DNA of 64,000 bases from CAZGNZ01 sp964527215 (GTDB taxonomy: Bacteria > Fidelibacterota > Marinisomatia > SCGC-AAA003-L08 > JACNLC01): positions 1 to 64,000 of the forward strand of contig CAZGNZ010000014.1 of NCBI GenBank assembly GCA_964527215.1, written 5' to 3'. A program made the translations under genes and the position numbers. Below, piece by piece: positions 18,313 to 26,779 of the stretch. The notes beneath the pieces are model-generated. The model had not been told where the DNA came from. It made no database searches and saw nothing but the letters and a program-made list of their open reading frames with translations. The first letter of the stretch is position 1; every line of letters begins with the position of its first letter.

Positions 18313-18552
18313 TTAGAATTCTACAGGATACTGACCGGGCTGAAACATCATGCTGACCAGCATTGCCATGAACAATGTCCATGGGATGATCAACAGAATG
18401 GTGATGATGAAGTTGTGTCCGAACACCGCCAGAGCTCTTCTGAAGAAATTCCGGCTGATTATGTCTGTTTCAGGCATGGTTCCCTGCAGTTCCTCTATTT
18501 CCTGTTCGAGTTGCCTGACCCTGCTTTCCAGATGAATGATTCTGTCTTCCAT
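18313..18552 (-). CDS. Small coiled-coil membrane protein
   Basis: A 79-residue protein with no recognised family. Residues 1-24 are a charged coiled coil (MEDRIIHLESRVRQLEQEIEEL), and residues about 45-70 form one transmembrane helix (FIITILLIIPWTLFMAMLVS). I start it at 18552, where AAGGA precedes the ATG by about 6 bases. An upstream in-frame start at 18606 would add 18 residues that overlap a repeat element. Adjacent DNA on the left is the MORN gene on the other strand. Confidence 0.6.
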   Translation of the reverse strand: MEDRIIHLESRVRQLEQEIEELQGTMPETDIISRNFFRRALAVFGHNFIITILLIIPWTLFMAMLVSMMFQPGQYPVEF

Positions 18553-18607
18553 TTTTTCCTTATTATTCTCCCTGAAAATTACCCGGAATGATCCCATGAA
18601 TGCCATT

Positions 18608-18700
18608 TGAATCCGCCTTTTGGCGTGACAGTGAAATATAATGCCCCTATCGATTATTGATATGCTGTCCCGTCAGCTGACGGGCGGGGAAAATTCATTC
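18608..18700 (+). repeat. R-family repeat
   Basis: It begins TGAATCCGCC and ends GGGGAAAATTCATT. It carries the palindrome CCCGTCAGCTGACGGG at 18669-18684. It resembles the right half of the copy at 34842-35009, with ATCGATTATTGAT preceding the palindrome in both. Confidence 0.75.
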
Positions 18701-19233
18701 CGCCATTCGGCAAGCTGGACACAATCTCTGCTGCCGGGAACTGCTGGGACTTCCTCATGAAGCAGTTTTACCGCAAGCCTGCTGGTTCTGTCCATGCTTC
18801 CGTATCCACACCGGCCTGCATATTTTTCCCATTTTTCCTTTCGCACAATCAGAACCCGTAAAGAGAGCGATCAGAAAAGTTATCCACATCGAGTGGTGGA
18901 TGGCAGTATCTCAGGCTGCGAATTCTTTGGTCGGGCAGAGAATCAGGAGATATATAAAGTATTACTTTAAGTGATAGGGCAGTGTTTGTAATAATTGAAT
19001 GATGTTAAGATTGTATAAAGTGGGTTGTGATGATACCGGGATAGTTCCTTAGGTACAGATTGGTTGGGGGTCAGTATGTGGATAAAAATGTGAATACGAA
19101 GCTTTGGACAGTCAAACGCCGACACGCGCACCTGACGGTGCCGCCAATGCTCAGGATAATTTTGATCCGTCTTTGTCCTGCAGATGAGAGCAATCCTCTG
19201 ATCCTCAGATTCACAATAGACGCTGCAAAAGTG

Positions 19234-19522
19234 TTAGTCCGGATATTTCATGAGACTTCGTGATGAGATGATGAAAATGTATTGATGCGGAAAAAGCAAA
19301 AATTCAACACAATCTAGTGCTGACTGTCAATGAAGCTTTTTCCGTTAAAGAACCCATGGGTTCTCATTCTAAAAGGCATATGAAGAAAAATGAGTGAAAT
19401 CGTACTGGACAGGACGTTGAAAACATTTATCGAATAGAATTGATAATCCGTCTCCTGACGGACGCTGTAGAAATGAGCAGACCCGTCATCGGAATATATT
19501 TCTTATGAAATATTTAGGTTAG
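19234..19522. mobile_element. MITE-like element, family M, 289 bp copy
   Basis: The left end is TTAGTCCGGATATTTCATG. The right end, on the minus strand, is CTAACCTAAATATTTCATAAGA, an imperfect inverted repeat of the left. It contains the core GAAAAATGAGTGAAATCG shared with the copy at 15559. A 16-bp palindrome is embedded at 19447-19462 exactly where the 15559 copy reads ATAACGCTGTAG uninterrupted. It is the longest copy seen here and has no open frame of note. Confidence 0.8.
19447..19462. repeat. 16-bp palindrome TCCGTCTCCTGACGGA
   Basis: A perfect 6-bp stem (TCCGTC / GACGGA) with loop TCCT. It interrupts the family M copy here and also occurs inside R-family copies at 25758-25773 and 34869-34884. 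It is absent from the R copy at 26637 and the M copy at 15559. Confidence 0.85.
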
Positions 19523-19722
19523 AACCTCAATAAAAAACCCATGTCCTCAGGGCGTGGGTATGGACAGAGGGTCGTGTGAGCGGGAAATGTGATAGGAAAA
19601 ATTGCGTCGCTCAGCAGAAATCGCGGAATGCAAGAAAGACAGTTCGACAATTAAAGTCAACGACATTTGTTGGGAGATAGTCGAAATTCAAATATATTTT
19701 TAATGCCTGTCTGCTGCCAGTA

Positions 19723-20526
19723 TCAATTCTGAAGATCCAGGTAAACTTTCTCCTTGTTTACCATGCCGAACCCGTTGATTGTCACTGGTATTGTAAACAG
19801 AAGGGTAAGCAGAATAGAGAGCGTTATCGCTGTAAAAATCGCGACCATAATGGTAATTTGATATTTTATCGCCAGCATCGGCTGAGAGCCGCCGAGAATT
19901 TGACCGGACATCATTCCCGGCAGAGCCACAATACCAATTGTGGTCATGCTTGCCACTGTGGGTTTGAAGGTCATTCGAAGACTGCTTTCCAGGAACGGGT
20001 GCAGGGCTTCCATTCGGGTGGCTCCCATCGCCAGCAAATGCAGATAGTGGTTTTCCTGAATTTTAAGGGAATGGAAGAAATGATTGACGCCGACAATCAC
20101 CCCTTTTAAGGCATTTCCAAGCAGCATCCCGCCCAGCACAATGAAATACCGGGCTTCAAAAATCCGATCTATCTGAATCACAAACGTGTTAAAATACAGC
20201 ACCACCGAAACAAGACTGATTGTCAGGGCCGTCATGACCGGCCAGCCGAAGTATCTGAAACGTAATTCGCTGTTCCGGGTAACCGATCCCATGGCCACCG
20301 AAAGCATTACCAGCAGCCACAGGATATTCACCCATACAAGATTCAGCTGGAAGAGATATTTCAGGAACAGACCTGCGAGGAAGAGCTGAAGCGACATCCT
20401 GAAAGCCGCAATCAGTATCTGCCTTGTCATTCCAAGTCTGAGCCGCCAGCTGACGGCCAGCGGAATTAGCAGCAGGAGAAAACAGAAAATCATTCCGGAA
20501 ATGGAAATATCAGGCGTCACAGGCAC
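19723..20526 (-). CDS. fetB: FetB-like ABC permease (UPF0014)
   Basis: A 267-residue multi-pass membrane protein of the FetB/YbbM family, the permease of an ABC exporter for which iron efflux has been reported. It has about seven hydrophobic segments. The family-specific patch LAMGATRMEALHPFLESSLRMTFKP and the following segment VALPGMMSGQILGG are present. The start is uncertain: a GTG at 20526 overlaps the FetA gene's end by 17 bp, while an ATG at 20493 would shorten the N-terminus to the first helix. It is co-transcribed downstream of FetA. Confidence 0.88.
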   Translation of the reverse strand: MPVTPDISISGMIFCFLLLLIPLAVSWRLRLGMTRQILIAAFRMSLQLFLAGLFLKYLFQLNLVWVNILWLLVMLSVAMGSVTRNSELRFRYFGWPVMTALTISLVSVVLYFNTFVIQIDRIFEARYFIVLGGMLLGNALKGVIVGVNHFFHSLKIQENHYLHLLAMGATRMEALHPFLESSLRMTFKPTVASMTTIGIVALPGMMSGQILGGSQPMLAIKYQITIMVAIFTAITLSILLTLLFTIPVTINGFGMVNKEKVYLDLQN

Positions 20527-21157
20527 GCCCCAATTCTATATGCCGCACATCATCAAATTCCTGCCAGACTGAATCATGGGAAACCACGATGACTGTCCAG
20601 TCCGGATTGCCCATAAAATATGCAGCCACTTCACGTTTCAACTCCCTGTCCAGGGATGCCGATACTTCATCCAAAAGAAATACCATTCTTTTCTGCATCA
20701 GGGCAGCAGTAATGGCAATGCGCTGCTTTTCACCGCCGGACAGCTCTGACCAGGATTTATCCAGGGTATCCGGTTTCAGTCTGAATCTGATCAGAAGGCC
20801 GCGTATTGCTTCCTCATCATAAACAAGATGAGAATTCGATTTAATCTGGAAGATGTTCTGAAAAAAAGGCCGAACCTTTCCGGTGTCAATATTGAGCTCC
20901 TGACCCACATACGCCGTATGTCGGCGCAGCTTCCAGATGGTGGTGTCATTTACCTCCTGGCCATCAATTCTGATCTGTCCGCGATCAGGTGCATGAAAGC
21001 CCAGAATCAGACGCAGTATCGTGGATTTTCCAGACCCGGACGGGCCGGTCATCAGGGTTTTTGATCCAGAGGGAAAATGCATGCTGAAATCACGGAAAAC
21101 GGATTGTCCCTTGAATGATACAGAGATGTTCTCCATCTGGATTTTCGGAGGATTCAT
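20510..21157 (-). CDS. fetA: FetA-like ABC transporter ATPase
   Basis: The ATPase partner of FetB, 215 residues from the ATG at 21157 (MNPPKIQMENISVSF). Walker A is GPSGSGKST, the ABC signature is LSGGEKQRIAI, and Walker B is MVFLLDEVSAS, followed by the switch VVSHD. The short length is normal for this exporter family. An upstream start at 21193 would overlap the DJ-1 gene by about 30 bp. The chosen start comes 4 bases after the DJ-1 stop, so all three genes are tightly packed. The FetAB pair exports a metal, probably iron, in E. coli. Confidence 0.9.
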   Translation of the reverse strand: MNPPKIQMENISVSFKGQSVFRDFSMHFPSGSKTLMTGPSGSGKSTILRLILGFHAPDRGQIRIDGQEVNDTTIWKLRRHTAYVGQELNIDTGKVRPFFQNIFQIKSNSHLVYDEEAIRGLLIRFRLKPDTLDKSWSELSGGEKQRIAITAALMQKRMVFLLDEVSASLDRELKREVAAYFMGNPDWTVIVVSHDSVWQEFDDVRHIELGRACDA

Positions 21158-21161
21158 CAGT

Positions 21162-21716
21162 TTATTGAAGTCCCATAGGACCGGCAACAGCATTCCGTGT
21201 TTCGGTATTGGTGAGTAACTCTGCTATTGTGAGTGCAAAGAGAAAAGCCGTTCCGGGTCCCTGGGCGGTAACGAGTTTGGCTGCGGAAACAACGGATTCT
21301 CGGCTGTGAAGCGGATTTGTCAGTTCCTTTTGAAACGAAGGGTGGCAGGTCATGGGGGTATCGGGGAAGAGGCCGCTGCGCGTTAAAACAACCACCGGGG
21401 CGGCGCAGATCGCTCCCACCAGTCTGTTTGACCGGATGTGTTGTCTGAGAAAGTTCATAAACCGCTTCGAATCGACAATATGCTGGGCTCCAGGCATCCC
21501 GCCCGGTATCACGATTGCGCTGAAATGAGGTTCATTAAGATCCGAAATCCGTTTGTCTGCCTTGATACGCACACCGCGGGAGGCGGTAATTTCGAGTTGA
21601 TCGGTGACAGATACCACATCGACATGAATTTCAGCCCGGCGAAGGACATCAATGATAATCACGGCTTCCATCTCTTCGGTGCCGTCGGCGACCGGTACAA
21701 GCACGGATTCAGGCAT
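21162..21716 (-). CDS. DJ-1/PfpI family protein
   Basis: A 184-residue class I glutamine-amidotransferase-like protein. The nucleophile elbow GAICAAPVVVL carries the cysteine near residue 103, the acidic residue lies in DGTEEMEA near 16, and IPGGMPGA near 72 completes the usual DJ-1/YajL pattern. Proposed roles include chaperone, deglycase and thiamine-related activity; none can be fixed here. It overlaps the preceding membrane-protein gene by 8 bp and precedes FetA by 4 bp, so it belongs to this operon. Redox-sensitive DJ-1 beside a metal exporter may indicate an oxidative-stress theme (inference). Confidence 0.92.
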   Translation of the reverse strand: MPESVLVPVADGTEEMEAVIIIDVLRRAEIHVDVVSVTDQLEITASRGVRIKADKRISDLNEPHFSAIVIPGGMPGAQHIVDSKRFMNFLRQHIRSNRLVGAICAAPVVVLTRSGLFPDTPMTCHPSFQKELTNPLHSRESVVSAAKLVTAQGPGTAFLFALTIAELLTNTETRNAVAGPMGLQ

Positions 21717-22722
21717 GGGTTTTCTCGGTATTCAGTTTAATCAAATCGATTTCTTTTTGTGAAAATTTAATATTCATGAATGCAGCCGTCTGACCTGCAT
21801 GAAAAACTGCCGCAGCATATCCTGCCGATACAAGCTTCAGAAACAGAAGGCTGCCGTAAAGCCAGGGGAAAAAGTGGTTTATTGTGCCCTCGGACCGGTA
21901 TAAAAGGGGACAGAAGTGGAAGAATGCCGCGTCGACGGCCATGCTGAATTCCCGGCCAAGAAGCCACGGTGTCCCCAAAATAAATTTCAGGATGGAAAAT
22001 ATAAACATGATCATCAGGGCTGATATAAAAAATACTAGCAGCGCATACAAAATATTCAGGAGCGTATATGAAAGTCGTTTCAGCGGAGATTCAAAGATCA
22101 TGGCATAGTACTGGAACAGAATGCTGAACGCATCCTCCTGCCATACCGCAGCGATGCCGGGTCCCTGAACCAATCCCAGCAGTCCTGCCAGGATGGTAAC
22201 CGCCATTATCAGTGCGAAAAGAACAAGAAATGGAAGGAGAAATACAAAGAGGATGGGTCCTGCTGCAGGAATGCCGACAGCGAGTCCTGAAATTCCAGAA
22301 AGGAGAGCAAAAAACAGCAGAATCAGCAGTATGCCGAATGGTGGAAAAACAACCGACAGCCAATCCCTGAAACAGTCCTGATGCCATTTTTTTGGATTAT
22401 GAAGATAATTTCCGGTCACCCTGGAGATAAAATGCCTGGCGCTGAAAACACCCAGAATCATCCAGACGGGAATTACATAAATCAGTTCGGCAGGATGTAT
22501 GGGATGGGTGGAATGGCAAAAATGCCAGATCTGAGTGAAAAAAGCCATTCGTTCTGCAGGTTCGGCATTTGGATGAAGCAGGAAAAAGACCGCGCTGCTG
22601 ATAAACCAGTGCAGTGCCAGCAGAACAATTCCTGCAAGCGCAGAGGTGCCCAGGACTCTGAATTTCAGCATAATTCCCGGTATTGGTAATAAATCTGTGC
22701 AGCGGAATTGATATTGCTTCAT
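21709..22722 (-). CDS. Multi-pass inner-membrane protein of unknown function
   Basis: A 337-residue hydrophobic protein with about six predicted membrane segments (for example ALAGIVLLALHWFISSAVFF, ILLILLFFALLSGISGLAV, LFVFLLPFLVLFALIMAVT and ALLVFFISALMIMFIF). Short motifs such as GPGIAAVWQEDAFSILFQYYAMI between segments resemble those in Yip1- or ABC-like permeases but do not suffice for assignment. Two starts are possible: 22722 or an ATG at 22671 with GGGAA upstream. It is the first gene of the set with DJ-1 and FetAB, overlapping the DJ-1 start. Function not recognised. Confidence 0.6.
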   Translation of the reverse strand: MKQYQFRCTDLLPIPGIMLKFRVLGTSALAGIVLLALHWFISSAVFFLLHPNAEPAERMAFFTQIWHFCHSTHPIHPAELIYVIPVWMILGVFSARHFISRVTGNYLHNPKKWHQDCFRDWLSVVFPPFGILLILLFFALLSGISGLAVGIPAAGPILFVFLLPFLVLFALIMAVTILAGLLGLVQGPGIAAVWQEDAFSILFQYYAMIFESPLKRLSYTLLNILYALLVFFISALMIMFIFSILKFILGTPWLLGREFSMAVDAAFFHFCPLLYRSEGTINHFFPWLYGSLLFLKLVSAGYAAAVFHAGQTAAFMNIKFSQKEIDLIKLNTEKTHA

Positions 22723-22900
22723 CGGGCGCGATTTCAGTGAATTTTTCGAAGCGACGGATGTGTTATTTTACGCACTCGAATATCCCAAACCCATAAATAA
22801 ATCCGGCTGTTGCTGGCCAAAACCAATTTGAAACAGATGAATATTTACCGTGACATCCATGGAAAATCTGATATTCGATACTGATGCTTCAGGTTCCGTC

Positions 22901-23764
22901 TTACGAACTGGGCAGAAGCTCAAGTGCCGTTATCCAGCCGGATAGGTGGTTCTGATTAAAAATACGGGAGTTCAGCAGGTTCTCGGCCTCGTTTCGAGTA
23001 TAGTACAGGCCCAGCCGGATTCGAAACCATTTCTGATGATTCTGATCAGTAAACTCCTGAAGAAAAACCGGAAGCTTCATTTCGTTAAAAATATTAAACT
23101 GGGATATGGCATCTTCATGGTTCAGGAATGCTGACACCTGAACGGTAAATCCTTCCCTGACACCCAGAGTCAAAAGCTGCAGATACTGGTCTTGCGCGGT
23201 ACTGGATATATTATGGATATCTGACCGTATTTCAGGAGCTGAGGGCGGTTCAGGCGGGGAATGATCGTCGTTCGGAACGGTCTGCAGATCTGCAGATTCC
23301 GCATTATCAATGTCACTCTGGTGCGGGGCAGCAGGCTGAAGGTTTCGCGGGTGGTATTCCGGATTTTTCTGAGCAAGAAACCGGAATTCCTGGCTGTCGA
23401 TTTTTTGTCCGTCGAGATCAATCACCCATACCCTGATGTCGTAGTAACCCGGTGCGTCCGGGGTAAACAGAGCTCGATAGCCATCCACCATCAGATACAG
23501 CTCATTGTTTTCCGGCTGTTTCTGCACCTCCCATTGGAACGTCAGCGGTTCGTCGGATTTTACGTTTCCGGAGTATTTGAGTTTATGGGTAGCTCCCTGT
23601 AAAATCTTGATGCGGTCCGCTGGTTCTTCACACGAAATGAAAACAAACAGGAGGGCTGAAATCAACCCAAGGATTAGTCCGGATATTTCATGAGACTTCG
23701 TGATGAGATGATGAAGATGATTGATTCTACGAGATAACGCTGTAAAATTGAGCTGATTCGTCAT
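22901..23764 (-). CDS. SPOR-domain lipoprotein whose 5' end is a repeat element
   Basis: A predicted lipoprotein with lipobox FISC and a C-terminal SPOR-like domain (about the last 75 residues, from REGFTVQVSAFLNHEDA to SGWITALELLP). A beta-sandwich-like segment with DAPGYYDIRVWVIDLDG lies between. A family M element covers 23674-23822, so every upstream ATG (23764, 23785, 23794) and the n-region (LSRRINHLHHLITKSHE) are repeat-derived. The only later start candidate is the TTG at 23665, leaving too short a signal. I annotate the ATG at 23764, though the start is uncertain. It is a paralogue of the gene at 24027. Confidence 0.65.
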   Translation of the reverse strand: MTNQLNFTALSRRINHLHHLITKSHEISGLILGLISALLFVFISCEEPADRIKILQGATHKLKYSGNVKSDEPLTFQWEVQKQPENNELYLMVDGYRALFTPDAPGYYDIRVWVIDLDGQKIDSQEFRFLAQKNPEYHPRNLQPAAPHQSDIDNAESADLQTVPNDDHSPPEPPSAPEIRSDIHNISSTAQDQYLQLLTLGVREGFTVQVSAFLNHEDAISQFNIFNEMKLPVFLQEFTDQNHQKWFRIRLGLYYTRNEAENLLNSRIFNQNHLSGWITALELLPSS

Positions 23765-23822
23765 CGTCCGGAAAATGCGAAGCATTTTACGCATAGATAT
23801 TCTCAAGAAATATTCGGGTTAG
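23674..23822. mobile_element. MITE-like element, family M, 149 bp copy
   Basis: The left end is TTAGTCCGGATATTTCATG, identical to the copy at 19234 over more than 40 bp. The right end on the minus strand is CTAACCCGAATATTTC. The interior carries an AAAATGC-GAA-GCATTTT hairpin, also seen at 25133 and, degenerate, at about 56190. It overlaps the 5' part of the downstream lipoprotein gene. Confidence 0.8.
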
Positions 23823-24026
23823 GGTGTGTTGTTTGAGTTTCGGCAGCATAGACTTTTAAAATATCAATCGGCTGGGTTCTTGAACCGGACGTCCGGATTT
23901 CAGAAGTGGGAATTATATGGGCATCACCAAATCTGATTGAACCAGAATACATCAGTTTTGCGAATTCGGGAAAAAAAGAATGATTTACATGCGGGCTGAG
24001 TTCAGCAGAAACAAATCCTGCATGGA

Positions 24027-24863
24027 TCAATCTGCCGGAGCCAGCCAGATGTCCTGATACCGAGTGGTTCGAAGCAGCTCCTTCTTCAACTCTCCGGCTG
24101 AACGAAGGCTGTACAGTCCTGTCAGCCTTACACGGTAATACACCTTGTCCAGATCGTCCCGATATGTTGGTATGATCTCCGCCTGAAAACCTTTGGACTC
24201 TGCGTATTTTTGCTCCCTGCGAGCCAGTTCCATCGTTTCAAGTGCGGCAATCTGGATAAAATATTTTTCTTTCGACGTTACGTCTTCCGGCAGGTGCTCC
24301 TTCTGTTCTCTGGGTGATGGAACAACCTCAGCCTCGGGCTCAGGTGTTGGACCTTCTTCAGACTGAGGGGGTGGCGGTTCGGCTTCCGCACCGGTGTCTG
24401 GTTCTGCGGTCATAGTGTCCGAAGGAATAATGTGCTCATCATGTTCAGAAATCTGGGGTTCGGTTCCTGCAATCGTGTCTGTGGATGGTTTGCCGGAGGG
24501 CTGGTCTGTTTTAGAATTTGCCGGTTTATCCGGTTCGTTTGTCAAGAACAGAAAATCCTGCTCGGCCAGCACTTTTCCAGACGAATCCAGTACGGTGACG
24601 TGAACATCATACTCACCGCTGCAGTCCGGCAGGAACTGTGCTTTGGACAGGTCAACTTCAAGACGGGATTTGCTTTCATCCGGTTTGGCTACAAAAAACC
24701 ACTGGTAAATGGCATCCTCCGGTAAACTGGACTTGTTTGAGAATACCATGGCGATCATTGTATCGGCTTCAATTTCCACACGCTCAGGAGTTTTTGTACA
24801 AGATGGCAGTGCAGCGATGCTGAGTAATAAGGACAATCCCAGCAATTTGTAAATTGAAGTCAT
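24027..24863 (-). CDS. SPOR-domain lipoprotein
   Basis: A 278-residue predicted lipoprotein from the ATG at 24863 (MTSIYKLLGLSLLLSIAAL with lipobox LPSC near residue 22). Then comes a domain ending CSGEYDVHVTVLDSSGKV, a proline/glutamate/threonine-rich linker (about residues 125-200), and a SPOR-like C-terminal domain (EKYFIQIAALETMELARREQK to RYQDIWLAPAD). SPOR domains bind denuded peptidoglycan at division sites. The linker should span the periplasm. It lies upstream of a diverged paralogue in the same direction with the same three-part architecture, a tandem duplication. Confidence 0.8.
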   Translation of the reverse strand: MTSIYKLLGLSLLLSIAALPSCTKTPERVEIEADTMIAMVFSNKSSLPEDAIYQWFFVAKPDESKSRLEVDLSKAQFLPDCSGEYDVHVTVLDSSGKVLAEQDFLFLTNEPDKPANSKTDQPSGKPSTDTIAGTEPQISEHDEHIIPSDTMTAEPDTGAEAEPPPPQSEEGPTPEPEAEVVPSPREQKEHLPEDVTSKEKYFIQIAALETMELARREQKYAESKGFQAEIIPTYRDDLDKVYYRVRLTGLYSLRSAGELKKELLRTTRYQDIWLAPAD

Positions 24864-25067
24864 ATCATAAGTTAACCCAAAAAAAACATTCACTGAAAGC
24901 AATAGGTAACAGGTTGCGTGAATAACTTTGTCAAAAACTGGAACCAGTGATCGCTGATGATAAACGATTATTGGTCATCGGTGACTTTGGAAGAAGGTTC
25001 CGTTCAACTGCCTGTGGTAAGCCGGTGACTTGGAGTTCGATTTTATCCTGCCAGCGAAGAACTGCCT

Positions 25068-25177
25068 AATTACCCCGAATATTTCATGAGGTTTCGAAAT
25101 GAGATGGTGGAGCAGGTTGATTATACAAGTCTTGCGAAGCATTTTCCGCATAGATATTCTCGTAAAACATGCGGGTT
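25068..25177. mobile_element. MITE-like element, family M, short copy (110 bp)
   Basis: The left end is TAATTACCCCGAATATTTCATGAG (positions 25068-25090). The right end has TATTCTCGTAAAACATGCGGGTTA. The interior shares TTGCGAAGCATTTTCCGCATAG with the copies at 23674 and about 56190. The length difference from the 185- and 289-bp copies comes from loss of the central core. Confidence 0.7.
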
Positions 25178-25657
25178 AAACTGCTGCTGCAAAAGTTTAC
25201 GATTTTAAAGCCTCCGCGATCACCCATCCCAAACCCCCACCCACCTCCGGGGAATACCGCTTACAGGAAATTCAGGGCACAATAGCCCCAACCCCGGCAG
25301 GGGTAATTATCCGGTGGAAGATCTGATTTTCAGAGCAGGCTCTCTATCTATACTATGCATTCTGAACCGCAGTCCGGACAGGAATCGACAGGGAGTTGGA
25401 ACAGGAAATCCGAAATTTGAAATTGGAAAAACACAATCAAGGGCTGACGACTGCCAACTGACGACTTTCCGTCCCACTCAGCAGCATTATGTCAGAAAGT
25501 CCAATTCAGCCATTACACCATTACACTATTTCACCATTACACTACTGGACAGCACCCAGCAGCGAAACCTTGCTCAACCACTCCACCAAAAACCCTATCA
25601 CCATTCTGCCAAGTCCCAAACGCACTTGGTGTGAAATGAAACTCTCTATAGTTGTAT

Positions 25658-25681
25658 GTTCTTTTCTTCGAAGAAAAGAAC
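25658..25681. repeat. 24-bp perfect palindrome
   Basis: GTTCTTTTCTTC followed by its exact reverse complement. The same palindrome is at 26563-26586, and one with a single changed base is at 61-84 (left-edge inverted copy). It can form a 12-bp hairpin or serve as a symmetric protein-binding site. Confidence 0.85.
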
Positions 25682-25731
25682 CAAAAGAACATGCGCTGCA
25701 GTAAAATTTCATCTCGATTGTATACTTCATT

Positions 25732-25897
25732 GAATCCGCCAGTTGGCGGATTTTTAATCCGTCTCCTGACGGACAAGTGTAGCAGGGTGCATTCCCCCCC
25801 GCTTGTTGAAAATCCGCCATTTGGCTTGGCGTAGTAAAATTTATTGATCCGATTGATTACTGATACCCCATCCACTCTGCGGTGGGGAAATTCATTG
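25732..25897 (+). repeat. R-family repeat, full-length copy
   Basis: It begins TGAATCCGCC and ends GGGGAAATTCATTG. It contains hairpins CCGCCA-GT-TGGCGG, TCCGTCTCCTGACGGA and, near the end, CCCCATCCACTCTGCGGTGGGG. It is matched by 26637-26779 with a 23-bp deletion and by 34842-35009. Confidence 0.8.
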
Positions 25898-26562
25898 AGA
25901 TAAACTCGTCCCGTCGAAAATCAAACGGGACTCGAACAACAACATCTCATTCGCACCATGAAACATCCAATCTCGACAGTCTGCTCTTCGCTCAGACTGA
26001 CTGAAATTGTCCTGAATGCGCGATAACAAATGCACCCCTCTGTCTTTGCTCTGACGACTGACCGCTGACGACCCAACTGCTCCCTTGCAGGTAGTGATAC
26101 TTGACAACTCACCTTCTTAACCAGTATACCGCACACTGCCTTCGTAGCCTGATTCAACCAATCAACTATTACACCATTATACCATTTCACTAAGCCCCGA
26201 GATCACCCATCCCAAACCCCCACCACTCCCGGGGAAATAGCGCATGGCAGGGGATTCAGGATGCAGCGATCCCAAGTCCCAAGGCGGTCATTCACCTGAG
26301 GTCATTCAATCTTTTCGAGCACTCACCTGTATTTATACTATGCATTTTAAACCGCAGTCCGGACAGGAATCTCTGGTAAATGGTAAATTGTACATTGGAA
26401 ACTGGTCATCTGGGACCGAATTCATGGCTGGTTACTGACCACAGTAAACCCACTCAACAGCTCCCGGCCGGGAACGGTACTCAATCACTCGACCATTAAA
26501 CCAATACAATTCTGCCAAGCCCAAACCCAGTTGCAGCGTAATGAATTTCTCTGACATCGAAT

Positions 26563-26586
26563 GTTCTTTTCTTCGAAGAAAAGAAC
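26563..26586. repeat. 24-bp perfect palindrome, second copy
   Basis: Identical to the copy at 25658-25681. The flanks on its left have diverged while those on its right are nearly identical to copy A. Confidence 0.85.
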
Positions 26587-26636
26587 CAAAAGAACATGCG
26601 CTGCAGTAAAATTTCATCTCGATTGTATACTTCATT

Positions 26637-26779
26637 GAATCCGCCAGTTGGCGGACAAGTGTAGCAGGGTGCATTCCCCCCCGCTTGTTGAAAATCCGCC
26701 ATTTGGCTTGGCGTAGTAAAATTTATTGATCCGATTGATTACTGATACCCCATCCACTCTGCGGTGGGGAAATTCATTG
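26637..26779 (+). repeat. R-family repeat lacking 23 bp
   Basis: The same element as at 25732, but TTGGCGGA joins directly to CAAGTG. The missing 23 bp include the 16-bp palindrome TCCGTCTCCTGACGGA, so this is either a deletion between GCGGA/ACGGA direct repeats or an ancestral empty site. Confidence 0.8.

Larger units (their letters stand above)
18701..19722. other. Gene-free region with repeats
   Basis: About 1 kb without a credible gene between the small membrane protein and FetB. Part of it (19234-19522) is a family M element described separately. The rest (18701-19233 and 19523-19722) is AT-rich with short stop-filled frames. I found no tRNA and no additional repeat copy. Confidence 0.6.
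25217..26372 (+). repeat. Composite long repeat, copy A
   Basis: A modular block. Order: a CACCCATCCCAAACCCCC segment (25217), the CTATGCAT module (25350), a simple-sequence CATTACACC stretch, the 24-bp palindrome (25658-25681), an R-family element (25732-25897), and a further segment ending in the CTATGCAT module again (26333). The region 25774-26372 is nearly identical to 26656-27263; 25355-25617 is nearly identical to the reverse complement of 126-395. No coding gene is recognised. Confidence 0.85.

Noticed and set aside
23803..24030. 75-codon frame on the minus strand between the two SPOR genes
   Set aside because: TTG start overlapping the preceding stop, no motif, and its end falls in the family M element.
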